Shown in pieces: positions 16,669 through 24,629 of a stretch of 64,000 nucleotides of DNA. Each line of letters opens with the position of its first letter. Position 1 is the stretch's first letter. Both the position numbers and the translations under genes were made by a program. The stretch covers positions 468,376 to 532,375 of the forward strand of contig NZ_NCSM01000014.1 in assembly GCF_002224125.1 (NCBI RefSeq). The letters are read 5' to 3'. The notes under the pieces are model-generated. The model searched no databases. It worked only from the letters and a program-made list of their open reading frames with translations, and was not told the origin of the DNA. The DNA comes from Streptomyces sp. NBS 14/10 (GTDB lineage: Bacteria > Actinomycetota > Actinomycetes > Streptomycetales > Streptomycetaceae).

Positions 16669-18147
16669 ATGCAGAACAAACGCGACCAGGTCCAGGCCCA
16701 CATGTTCCTCATGGGCCGTCTGACCTCCAGCATGCTGCGCGCGGACCCCGACGCGCCCGAAAGCCCGCAGGGACGGACGAACCGCGGCGTGGCCATCGGG
16801 ATCATCATCGCCATCCTGCTGGCGGCCGGAGCCTTCGTCATCGGCCTGATCAGCCCAGGCAAAACGGATTCCTGGCGTTCCTCGGGCGATCTCATCGTGG
16901 ACAAGAACAGCGGGGCCCGCTATCTCTTCCTGGGCGGCCGGCTCCGCCCGGTGCGCAATTACGCGTCGGCGAAACTCCTTGGCGGAGGGGACCTGGCCAC
17001 CACCACCGTGGGCGCGGGTTCCCTCAAGGGCACTCCGCACGGGGCCCCGGTCGGCATCGAGGGGGCGCCGGACGAGATTCCCGGGGCCGGTGATCTGTCC
17101 GGTGATCCCTGGCAGGTGTGCGCCACTCCCGAGAAGGACGCCACGGGCAAGGTCGATTCCATCACCACCCTGGCGGTGGGCAACGGCGCCGGCGGCGACC
17201 CCCTCGGCAAGGACCAAGGGGTACTGGTGGCGGCTCCGGGCGGTACCGACTACCTGCTGTGGCAGGGAAGCCGACTGCGTCTTGACCGCACCTCCGCCGC
17301 ACCGGAGGCGCTCGGATACGCCTCCACCAACCCCGTACCGGTCTCGGCCGCCTTCCTGAACGCGCTGCCCGCCGGGCCCGACCTCGCCCCGCCGGACAAC
17401 CCCGGACTCGGGACCTCCGGGCCCGAGCTGGGGGGCCGGGCGACCAGGGTCGGGCAGGTCTTCAAGCTGACCGTCCCGGGCGCCGACGCGCGCTACTACC
17501 TGCTGCGCGGGGACGGCCTGGCACCGCTCACCGCAACCGAGGTGGCCTTGGTGCTCGGCGATCCGCGGACCCGCCAGAAGGCGTACGGCGGTGCTTCCCC
17601 GGCCCCCGTCACGCTGACCTCCCAGGCACTCAAGAGCCATCTGGCGCCCGGCGCCGGGGAGGCCAAGGGCCCTGGAGCGTCGCCGGAGAACCCGCCGAAG
17701 CCGGTGGTGGTTCCGCAGGATCAGACGCTGTGCGCGCGGGTCACGCCGCAGGGCAAGGGCACCCGGGTGGGCGTGGCGCTGGCGGCCGCACCCGACCTCG
17801 GCCCGGTCGCCCAGCACTCCTCCGGAGCGGCCGCGGCGGCGTGTCTGCCCGTGGACCGGATCACCGTGCCACCGGGCCGTGGCGCTTTGGTCCGCGCCGT
17901 GGGCGCGGGCGGCGGCAAGGTCGGCGGCACGCTCTACCTGGTCACCGAAACCGGTGTGAAGTACCGCCTGGCCACCGCAGACGCCGTTGAAGCGCTGGGC
18001 TACCAGGACGCGACACCGAAGGAGATGCCGTTGCTGATGCTGGCGATGCTGCCCTCCGGCCCCGACCTGTCCCCGAAGGCCGCCCAGACGGGCCGCGCCG
18101 ATGTCACGGCACCGCGTTGCGCCTGGCAGAACAAGCGCGACAACTGA
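16669..18147 (+). CDS. eccB: Type VII secretion protein EccB
   Basis: A 492-residue single-pass membrane protein. The short cytosolic N-terminus opens with QNKRDQVQAHMFLMGRLTSS, a typical EccB start. One membrane helix spans residues about 42-63 (GVAIGIIIAILLAAGAFVIG). The remainder is a large extracytoplasmic domain with repeated beta elements, such as YLFLGGRLRPV near 85 and a related YLVTETGVKYRL near 423. A likely disulfide pair joins Cys residues near 349 and 388 or the end (RCAWQNKRDN). The ATG at 16669 follows AAGGA. EccB forms the outer crown of the ESX core complex with EccC, EccD and MycP. Confidence 0.92.
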   Translation: MQNKRDQVQAHMFLMGRLTSSMLRADPDAPESPQGRTNRGVAIGIIIAILLAAGAFVIGLISPGKTDSWRSSGDLIVDKNSGARYLFLGGRLRPVRNYASAKLLGGGDLATTTVGAGSLKGTPHGAPVGIEGAPDEIPGAGDLSGDPWQVCATPEKDATGKVDSITTLAVGNGAGGDPLGKDQGVLVAAPGGTDYLLWQGSRLRLDRTSAAPEALGYASTNPVPVSAAFLNALPAGPDLAPPDNPGLGTSGPELGGRATRVGQVFKLTVPGADARYYLLRGDGLAPLTATEVALVLGDPRTRQKAYGGASPAPVTLTSQALKSHLAPGAGEAKGPGASPENPPKPVVVPQDQTLCARVTPQGKGTRVGVALAAAPDLGPVAQHSSGAAAAACLPVDRITVPPGRGALVRAVGAGGGKVGGTLYLVTETGVKYRLATADAVEALGYQDATPKEMPLLMLAMLPSGPDLSPKAAQTGRADVTAPRCAWQNKRDN

Positions 18148-18155
18148 AAAACAAT

Positions 18156-18188
18156 CTGACGACAAGTCAGGTTGCTCGAAAGGCAACC
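18156..18188 (+). promoter_or_regulatory. Tandem small hairpins between eccB and the first WXG100 gene
   Basis: Two adjacent inverted repeats lie in the 90-base gap: CTGAC/GTCAG (18156-18160 and 18166-18170) and GGTTGC/GCAACC (18170-18175 and 18183-18188). They share a base, so they could alternate. They may act as an attenuator or RNA-processing site that lets the small secreted proteins be expressed at a level different from eccB. Inference from structure only. Confidence 0.35.
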
Positions 18189-18237
18189 ACCCGCTCGTAG
18201 CATCGCCATCCCGGATCGAGCGACGAGAGGGCTACGC

Positions 18238-18579
18238 ATGGCCATCAACGGAATGCAGCAGTCTGAGGAGAATGCGACACGGAACGGTGTCCAGGCGCTG
18301 GAGATGGCGTTCAGCGGCGTCATGAAGTGCCGCCAGGACGTCGAGAACACCAAGAACAACCTCATGGCCCACTACAAGGGCAGTGACGGTGGGGCGTTCA
18401 AGGACCTGGTCACCGCCTGGGAGGAGAAGGCCGACGTCATCCTCACCAACGTCCAGGACATGATCGAAACGCTCAACCAGACCCTCACCGAGCACGGCAA
18501 GCAGCAGGGGTCCTCCAACGAGGCCATCAACCAGGCGTACGCCCAGTCGGACGCCGTCTTCGACGCCCTGACCGGCTGA
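18238..18579 (+). CDS. WXG100-family protein (EsxA/EsxB-like), Tyr in place of the motif Trp
   Basis: A 113-residue, all-helical protein of ESAT-6/CFP-10 size. The ATG at 18238 is preceded by GAGAGG. The turn between the two helices reads HYKGSDGGAF, so the Trp of the W-x-G motif is replaced by Tyr. The C-terminal end carries YAQSD, which fits the YxxxD/E T7SS export signal. It is paired with the next gene, as ESX substrates are secreted as heterodimers. The predicted role is a secreted T7SS substrate or co-substrate for the larger proteins downstream. Confidence 0.85.
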   Translation: MAINGMQQSEENATRNGVQALEMAFSGVMKCRQDVENTKNNLMAHYKGSDGGAFKDLVTAWEEKADVILTNVQDMIETLNQTLTEHGKQQGSSNEAINQAYAQSDAVFDALTG

Positions 18580-18634
18580 GCCCGAGCTCTCCCGGAACCC
18601 CCTTCGCATCCGACGCGAGACTGAGGACAGGTAA

Positions 18635-18955
18635 ATGAGCGACTTCACCGACGGCTACATCTACGTCGACTACTCGCAGATGGGCAACGCCGCGGACGAC
18701 ATGATCAGCCAGACCAAGGCGATCGCGACCACCCTCTCCAATCTGGAGATGGAGCTGAGCGAGCTGAGGAACAGCTGGATCGGTGACGACAAGGACGTCT
18801 ACTCACAGAAGCAGCAGGCCTGGGACAACGCGGTCAAGGCCATGGAGGAACTGCTGACCAAGCACTCCACCCTGCTCACCTCGGTGTCCGAGAACTACCA
18901 GTACAGCGAGCAGTCGCTGACCCAGATGTGGGATTCGGTGAAGATCGGCCGCTGA
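18635..18955 (+). CDS. WXG100-family protein with intact W-x-G (EsxA-like)
   Basis: A 106-residue helical protein with the W-x-G turn in NSWIGDDKDVY near residue 48 and a C-terminal YQYSE that matches YxxxD/E. The ATG at 18635 follows GAGGACAGG. Together with the preceding gene it forms the expected WXG100 pair (one classical, one variant), 55 bases apart. It lies directly downstream of eccD-eccB, as in other Streptomyces ESX loci. Confidence 0.9.
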   Translation: MSDFTDGYIYVDYSQMGNAADDMISQTKAIATTLSNLEMELSELRNSWIGDDKDVYSQKQQAWDNAVKAMEELLTKHSTLLTSVSENYQYSEQSLTQMWDSVKIGR

Positions 18956-19025
18956 CCCTCCCGCTTCGGGCGGCCGTTACTGTGGCCCCGCCGCGTCCCG
19001 CCCTCTCGACCAAAGGAGACTCGCC

Positions 19026-19529
19026 ATGGCAGAAGACCCGAATTCGAAGACCGGCAAACTGTCCATGGACAAGGCCGGACTCGAGGCGTTCCGGGACAAC
19101 CGGTTGGTGCCGTTCCAGGACGAGCTGCGCAAGATCGCAGCGGATGACCCGACCCTCGGACCGACGATGGGTTCGCTGCTCGGGGACACCGACTACACCA
19201 CCCCCGAGCAGTTCGATTCATACGGGCTCAGTAAACCGCTGCGACTCGGACTCATGCTCAAGCAGGAGAATCTGCATGGCAAGGGTGATGCGCTCAACAA
19301 GGCCATCGCCAAGACCGCCACCGATCTGATGACGATTTACGAAGAGCAGGGCAAGCTCTTCGGGGACATCGCGGACAACCTGAAGACCTCGCTCGAGACC
19401 CTCTTCTCGACGCAGGCGGGCAGTCTGTTGGAGATCGACGGTCAGGAATTCCTCGATATCTTCGAGGATGTGGACTCCGACATGGGCGGAAAAAAGGGCG
19501 GCGGTGGCAAGGGTGACGACGAAGACTGA
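19026..19529 (+). CDS. T7SS-associated protein, 167 aa
   Basis: A 167-residue, mostly helical acidic protein. The ATG at 19026 has a clear AAAGGAG ribosome binding site. It is longer than a WXG100 protein and lacks a W-x-G turn. Helices run from about residue 16 to 130, and the tail is Gly/Lys/Asp rich (GGKKGGGGKGDDED). I do not recognise a catalytic motif. Its fixed place between the WXG100 pair and the AAWKG-family gene suggests a structural or chaperone role for T7SS substrates. Confidence 0.7.
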   Translation: MAEDPNSKTGKLSMDKAGLEAFRDNRLVPFQDELRKIAADDPTLGPTMGSLLGDTDYTTPEQFDSYGLSKPLRLGLMLKQENLHGKGDALNKAIAKTATDLMTIYEEQGKLFGDIADNLKTSLETLFSTQAGSLLEIDGQEFLDIFEDVDSDMGGKKGGGGKGDDED

Positions 19530-19590
19530 CGCAATCCCCTCACCCGTTCGCCTCATCTTGCCCTGACCCGCTCATCGGAGGACCCCCACC

Positions 19591-22500
19591 GTGGCCGACA
19601 AAGTCGTTTTCCCAGCGGATTCCGTGGATGACTACTGGCACACCGCGATCCAGGTGCTGACCGGGATGGTGCTGCCGAAGCGCGAGACGCTCTTCGGGGC
19701 GCTGCTGGGAAACGATGACATCCCGATGATGAGGGTCGAGTTCTCCGACTACGACGGTGAACCGTCCAATGCCATCGTCGAGGCGTCCGACGACCTGAAC
19801 TGGCTGTACCAAAGCTCCGGTTGGCGCATCGAGAACACCGACGTCGTGATCCCGTTCTACTCCGGCAAGCACGGCAAGGTCGGAGACGCGGACGTGAACA
19901 CCAAGGTCGTCATGAAGAAGGCCCGGATCACGATGCTGGGCACCACCGGCTCGGCCGACGCCCCGGCCGGTGGGGTGTTCTACGGCGGAGAGTTCAAGAG
20001 CGGTCTCGGGAAGGACTTCGAGGGCCAGTCCAAGGACACGGTCTGGAGCAACAAGGCCCTTTCGCAGTACGCCTTCGGCGGTGGCATGGCGCTGCAACAA
20101 CTGCTGGACCACGACACCACGTCCGGCTACTCATGGAACGACCTCCCCATCACTGAGGAGAACGCGGTAGACCTGAAGTCGTTTGAGGACAATGCCAAGG
20201 CGTTCGACCGGGTCGCGCAGTTCTTCCAGCAGCGCTACCGGGATCTCCAGGACTGGGAGTTCGACCTCGGTAAGCAGGAGGCGGCCTGGAAGGGGCAGGC
20301 CGCCGGCGTCTTCAAGGACATGATCCATGGGCTCGTCCGCAACTACAAGTCCTACAACGAGCAGTTCCCGGTGTCCGGAGCAACCGGTTCGAAGTACGGC
20401 GACGACCTTCGGAATTACCGCGTGGAGGTGCGGAAAAGCGCACAGCGACTGCATGACAAGTGGGACACGTGGGCCACCTTGACCGGAAACCCGCTCCGTT
20501 GGCTGCTTGACATCCTGAGCGAGGTGGCGAAGGAGGTGTGGCACAACAACATCACCAAGGTCCGCTACAAGCCGGTTTACAGTCGTTATGGCACTAGCAA
20601 CGGCTACCACTATGTGAAGTTCGGCGGCTTCTACGGCGGTGACAGGAAGTACGGCCCGCTGGAGGACAAGGACACCTGGAAGAAGATCGGTGAGGAGGCC
20701 ATCAGGCGGTGGCAGCAATCGGTCAAGGACGTCCTCCAAGTGGCCGGCAAGAAGGCGCTTATCGACATCGAAAACGCCATCAACGACCAGAAGTTCCCGA
20801 AGAAGATCGAAACGGAGACCGTCAGCCTGACGGAGAAGTTCAACGTCGACCAGGCCGCGAAGGAGAAGGACGAAGCGAAGAAGGAGAAGGAGGAGGCGGA
20901 GAAGAAGGCCGAGGAGAAGGAGAAGGAGGCCGAGCGGAAGGCCGAGGAGAAGGAGAAGGAGGCCGAGCGGAAGGCCGAGGAAGCCGAGAAACGGGCCGAG
21001 GAGAGGCAGAGGGAAGCCGAAGAGCGGGCCGACAAGAAGCAGAAGGAAGCCGAGCAGCGGGCCGAGGAGAAGGAGAAGGAGCAGGAGCGCAAGCAGGAGG
21101 AGAAGGAGAAGGAGCAGGAGGCCAAGCAGGCCGAGCAGGAGCGCAAGCAGGAAGAGAAGGAGAAGGAGCAGGAGGCGAAGCAGGAGCAGAAGGAGAAGGA
21201 ACAGGAGGCCAAGCAGGCGGAGCAGGAGGCGAAGCAGGAGCAGAAGGAGAAGGAAGCCGAAGAACGGCAGATCGTTGCCACTAATCAGGCCCGTGCGGAA
21301 CGCGAGCAAGAGAAGAAGGAGCAGGAGCGCAAGCAGGCGGAGCAGGAGCAGAAGCAGGCCCAGAAGGAGGCTGAGCAGGAGAAGAAGCAGGCGGAGCAGG
21401 AGCAGAAGCAGGAGGAGAAGGAGAAGGAGGCCGAGCAGAAGCAGGAACAGAAGGAGAAGGAACAGGAGCAGAAGCAGGCCGAGCAGGAGGCCAAACAGGA
21501 ACAGAAGGAGAAGGAGCAGGAACAGAAGCAGATCCAGACCGAATCCGAGTACCAGGCCAAGCAGGAGGAGCAGGAGGCCAAGCAGGAGCAGAAGGAGAAG
21601 GAGCAGGAGCAGAAGCAGCAGGAGGCCGAGCAGAAGGCCGAGCAGAAGCAGGCCGAGCAAGAGGCCAAGCAGGAGCAGCTCCAGCAGGAGCAGGAGCAGA
21701 AGCAGGCCGAGCAAGAGGCCAAGCAGGCGGAGAAGGAGAAGGAGGCCGAGCAGAAGCAGGCGGAGGCCGAGAAGAAGGCCGAGCAGCAGCAGAAGGAGGC
21801 CGAGGAGCGCTATGCGCGCGGCCTCGGCGGCGGCGATCTGCCGGGCCTCGGCGACCTGCCGAGCGACGGCGATCTGCTCGGGCAGGACTCCGCCACCACC
21901 ACGCTCAACCCCGACGGCTCGGTCACGATGGACTACCCCGACGGGACGTCGCGGACCATCGATGTACCCAGTGGCGATGTCACCACGACGCTGCCCGACG
22001 GCTCGACCGACATCGACAGCCTGCGCCCCGGGGACTCGATCACCAACAGCGACGGCAGCACCACCACCCTCAACCCGGATGGCACCGTCACCACCGATTT
22101 CCCCGACGGCGGCTCCAGCGTTCTGGACCCGGACCGGGGGACGATCACCAGTCACCAGCCCGACGGCACGACGATCACCACCCCCATCGACCCGGGCCAG
22201 ACCCTGCCCAGCGAACTCGGCGGACCCTCCGGCCTCGGCGGCGGCCCGTCAGGACTGGGTAACTCGGGCGACTCGGTGTACTCGCCCTCGTACGACGGCT
22301 CGGGTTACGAGGAGGAGCTGTTCGACGACACCCCCGGCTCCATGGACCCGTCCGAGTACGGCATGGGCACCGGCAACGGCGCGGGTGGCATGCCGATGAT
22401 GCCCGGCCGCATGGGCGGCATGGGTGGCGGCGGATCGTCGAGCGACGGCGAACGCGTCCGCGCCGTGATGGACGACGGGCAGACCATGACCGCCCGGCGG

Positions 22501-22737
22501 AGCACACCGCAGACCAGCAGGGGCGGCTACCAGGACGAGGAGACGATCCCCGTCGCGGGCCGCGGCACGGCCACCACGTCGGGCGGAATGCCCTTCATGC
22601 CGCCGATGGGCGGTGCCGGCGGTCCGGGCCAGCAGCAGACCCAGTCGGGTGACCGTGAACGGTCCTCCTGGGTGGAGGAGGACGACGATGTCTGGGGTAC
22701 CGATGAGGGCGGCGCGCCGGCCGTGATCGGACGCTGA
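19591..22737 (+). CDS. AAWKG-family T7SS protein with a very long Lys/Glu/Gln coiled coil
   Basis: A 1048-residue protein with a GTG start preceded by GGAGGA. Residues 1-420 are a folded domain containing the AAWKG motif at 231-235 (QEAAWKGQAAGVF), which resembles a WXG100 turn between helices. Residues about 421-740 are an almost pure Lys/Glu/Gln/Ala coiled coil that would form a single helix tens of nanometres long. Residues about 760-870 hold Asp/Gly/Thr repeats of the type NPDGTVTTDFPDG, which look able to bind calcium. The C-terminus is Gly/Met/Ser rich and disordered. The protein is probably a T7SS substrate or extracellular scaffold. Function is not established. Confidence 0.8.
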   Translation: MADKVVFPADSVDDYWHTAIQVLTGMVLPKRETLFGALLGNDDIPMMRVEFSDYDGEPSNAIVEASDDLNWLYQSSGWRIENTDVVIPFYSGKHGKVGDADVNTKVVMKKARITMLGTTGSADAPAGGVFYGGEFKSGLGKDFEGQSKDTVWSNKALSQYAFGGGMALQQLLDHDTTSGYSWNDLPITEENAVDLKSFEDNAKAFDRVAQFFQQRYRDLQDWEFDLGKQEAAWKGQAAGVFKDMIHGLVRNYKSYNEQFPVSGATGSKYGDDLRNYRVEVRKSAQRLHDKWDTWATLTGNPLRWLLDILSEVAKEVWHNNITKVRYKPVYSRYGTSNGYHYVKFGGFYGGDRKYGPLEDKDTWKKIGEEAIRRWQQSVKDVLQVAGKKALIDIENAINDQKFPKKIETETVSLTEKFNVDQAAKEKDEAKKEKEEAEKKAEEKEKEAERKAEEKEKEAERKAEEAEKRAEERQREAEERADKKQKEAEQRAEEKEKEQERKQEEKEKEQEAKQAEQERKQEEKEKEQEAKQEQKEKEQEAKQAEQEAKQEQKEKEAEERQIVATNQARAEREQEKKEQERKQAEQEQKQAQKEAEQEKKQAEQEQKQEEKEKEAEQKQEQKEKEQEQKQAEQEAKQEQKEKEQEQKQIQTESEYQAKQEEQEAKQEQKEKEQEQKQQEAEQKAEQKQAEQEAKQEQLQQEQEQKQAEQEAKQAEKEKEAEQKQAEAEKKAEQQQKEAEERYARGLGGGDLPGLGDLPSDGDLLGQDSATTTLNPDGSVTMDYPDGTSRTIDVPSGDVTTTLPDGSTDIDSLRPGDSITNSDGSTTTLNPDGTVTTDFPDGGSSVLDPDRGTITSHQPDGTTITTPIDPGQTLPSELGGPSGLGGGPSGLGNSGDSVYSPSYDGSGYEEELFDDTPGSMDPSEYGMGTGNGAGGMPMMPGRMGGMGGGGSSSDGERVRAVMDDGQTMTARRSTPQTSRGGYQDEETIPVAGRGTATTSGGMPFMPPMGGAGGPGQQQTQSGDRERSSWVEEDDDVWGTDEGGAPAVIGR
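20856..21812 (+). repeat. Purine-rich low-complexity coding repeat (KEQE coiled coil)
   Basis: Nearly 960 bases of short, imperfect repeats built from AAG, GAG, CAG, GAA and GCC codons (units such as AAGCAGGAGCAGAAGGAGAAG). The coding strand is extremely purine rich. The antisense frame reads as poly-Leu, which explains a spurious long minus-strand frame here. Repeat number is likely to vary between strains. Confidence 0.9.
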
Positions 22738-22778
22738 ACGAGCCCGTACGAGGGCCGAGTTCCACTGGAGGAAATGAG

Positions 22779-23234
22779 TTGAAAGAATCGATCAAGGACC
22801 GGCTGGCCAAGGCCGTGGCCAACCTGGAAGAAACCCAGAAGGCCGTGGCTGTCGCGCGAGAGCAGCTGAGCGTGGCTTCGGCCACGGTGCGCTCCCGGGA
22901 CCGCAGCGTGGAGGTCACCGTCAATTCCCAGGGCCAGCTCAGCGAGGTGAAGTTCCTGGACGGCAAGTACCGCGCCATGGGCGCCGCTCAGCTGTCGGCG
23001 TCGGTGATCGAGGCGGCCCAGCAGGCTCAGGCGGAGATGGCCCAGATGGTGCTGAACACCTTTCAGCCGCTGTCCGAGACGCCGGGAGCCAGGCCCCACG
23101 TCGAGGGATCGGGTGTCGACTGGGACCAGATCTTCGGCCCGCTCACGGAGACCGTTGAGCGGGGCGCGGCCGCACGCCGCGGAGCGAGCGACAAGCTGCG
23201 GGATGAGATCACCGAGGACGGGGAGAAGAGGTAG
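22779..23234 (+). CDS. YbaB/EbfC-family protein
   Basis: A 151-residue protein starting at TTG with GGAGGA six bases upstream. An N-terminal helix (LAKAVANLEETQKAV) precedes a strand pattern VEVTVNSQGQLSEVKFLDG and a C-terminal helix, which is the YbaB fold. YbaB/EbfC proteins are small nucleoid-associated or DNA-binding dimers. In mycobacterial ESX-1, EspL is a YbaB-like partner or chaperone, so a role in stabilising T7SS substrates is as likely here as DNA binding. It lies between the AAWKG gene and a WXG100-like gene. Confidence 0.8.
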   Translation: MKESIKDRLAKAVANLEETQKAVAVAREQLSVASATVRSRDRSVEVTVNSQGQLSEVKFLDGKYRAMGAAQLSASVIEAAQQAQAEMAQMVLNTFQPLSETPGARPHVEGSGVDWDQIFGPLTETVERGAAARRGASDKLRDEITEDGEKR

Positions 23235-23240
23235 CGGCCA

Positions 23241-23627
23241 ATGGTCTACGGATACGGAGACAGTTTCCAGCTCGATCCCGGTCGTCTCGAGGCCTTCATA
23301 GCCGAGAGCCGCGCTCTCGGCAAGGACATACGGGCCGCCGCGGCCAAATTCGAGTCGGACCTGGAGCATACGTCCCTCTGGGCTGGATACGATGACGACT
23401 TCCACGACGAGGTGGACCCGGGGGACCGTCGTGAAGTCGCATCCTTGGTCCAGTCGTACTACGCCATCGCCGACGCCTTCGACGGCATCACCGAGGGCCG
23501 CTTCCTGGAGCTGCGAAAGGCCAGGAAGACCGTGGGCGAAAACATCGACAGCATGGACGCGTTGAAGTCGCAAATGAACAATATCGGTGAGGGCCCCGGC
23601 GGCGAGAGCACCGGCGGAAAGCGCTGA
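23241..23627 (+). CDS. Small WXG100-like T7SS protein, probable partner of the giant protein
   Basis: A 128-residue helical protein beginning six bases after the YbaB-like stop. A turn with LWAGYDDDFHDE near residue 46 resembles the WXG turn (W-A-G). YAIAD near residue 74 matches YxxxD/E. The tail is Gly rich. The stop is followed two bases later by the TTG start of the 13,413-residue gene, so the two are translationally coupled. A small helical partner coded directly upstream of a large effector is the usual arrangement for T7SS substrate pairs. Confidence 0.75.
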   Translation: MVYGYGDSFQLDPGRLEAFIAESRALGKDIRAAAAKFESDLEHTSLWAGYDDDFHDEVDPGDRREVASLVQSYYAIADAFDGITEGRFLELRKARKTVGENIDSMDALKSQMNNIGEGPGGESTGGKR

Positions 23628-23629
23628 CC

Positions 23630-24629
23630 TTGGTACCCGACAGCATCGAATTCCCCGAAGAGGTCCGCTGGATACTCTTTGTCCTGCTGGGCGAGTTGCC
23701 GCTGCAGGCGTCCTCGGACATGGCGTTCGACAGGAACACGCCGTACGAGGACAACGGGGATCGTGTGCTGGAACTCCGTGATCGCATCACGGATTTGGTG
23801 TACAAGGTCGACGGCGCCCTGCCGCCGGAGGTGGCCGACCGCTTCAAGGAGGCGATGGCCACTCTGATCGACGTCGGGGGCTCGGACACGATGTCCGGGT
23901 TCTCCGATCAGTTCCGCCAGAAGTCGCGCAATCAGATCGGCCACTCCAGAAACATCATGGAGTCCAAGTTCGAGATCATCGCCGAGGCGTTGATCCTGCT
24001 TGCGGAGCTGGCCATCATCGCGGCCCTGTCCTTCTTCACCGGAGGGTTGTCCTTCGGTGACACCGCCGCGGCGAAGGCCCGGACGACGGTGGCGATCCTG
24101 ACGACCCTCAACCGCCTGCTGCGCCAGACGCATCTGCTGCCCTCGATCACCGAGGCGATCGAGGAGGCGCTCACCACCTTCGCGGTACGGCTGGCGATGC
24201 TGGCGCTGAACGACGGCAAGCGCCGCCCGGACGGCATCGACGGGATGAACATCCTCAAGTCCTTCGCGGTCGGCGCGTTCGCGGGGCTCTTCACCTCCGT
24301 CATCTCCAAGTACATCGGCAACTTCTACAAGAACCAGTTCAACAACTTCAACAACAACAAGTGGGGGCAGTTCGGGGGCGAGGCCTTCCGGGGCTTCTCC
24401 AGCGAAGGCCCCAGTGAGGCCGTCGCCGAGACCCTGGTCAACGGCCTCTTCGACGGCAAGTGGAAGTTCGACCCCATGTCGCTGGTCGGCGGTGGCCTCA
24501 GCGCCATCTCCGAACTCATCATGAGCACAGCCCTGGAGAGTATCGGCAAGAGTCTGAACACCAAGTTCTTCGACGGCCGCAACATCTTCGCCAGGTACAA
24601 CCCCCTGCCCGGCCCGAACTCCGTCCTGG
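23630..24629 (+). other. Giant protein: CpnT-like N-terminal domain (residues 1-333)
   Basis: The opening FPEEVRWILFVLLGELPLQA matches the style of the WXG100-like N-terminal domain of CpnT and other actinobacterial T7SS toxins. Helices with two hydrophobic segments follow (near residues 115-140 and 205-225). In such proteins this domain pairs with small WXG100 partners and targets the protein for export. Confidence 0.6.

Noticed and set aside
20131..22155. A minus-strand frame with a poly-Leu stretch resembling a membrane protein
   Set aside because: The Leu run is the reverse complement of the AAG/GAG/CAG coiled-coil codons; it is not a real membrane segment.
23630..23700. A later ATG as start of the giant protein
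   Set aside because: Starting at the first in-frame ATG (near 23720) would remove the conserved-looking EEVRWILFVLLGELP segment; the TTG at 23630 is coupled to the upstream stop.
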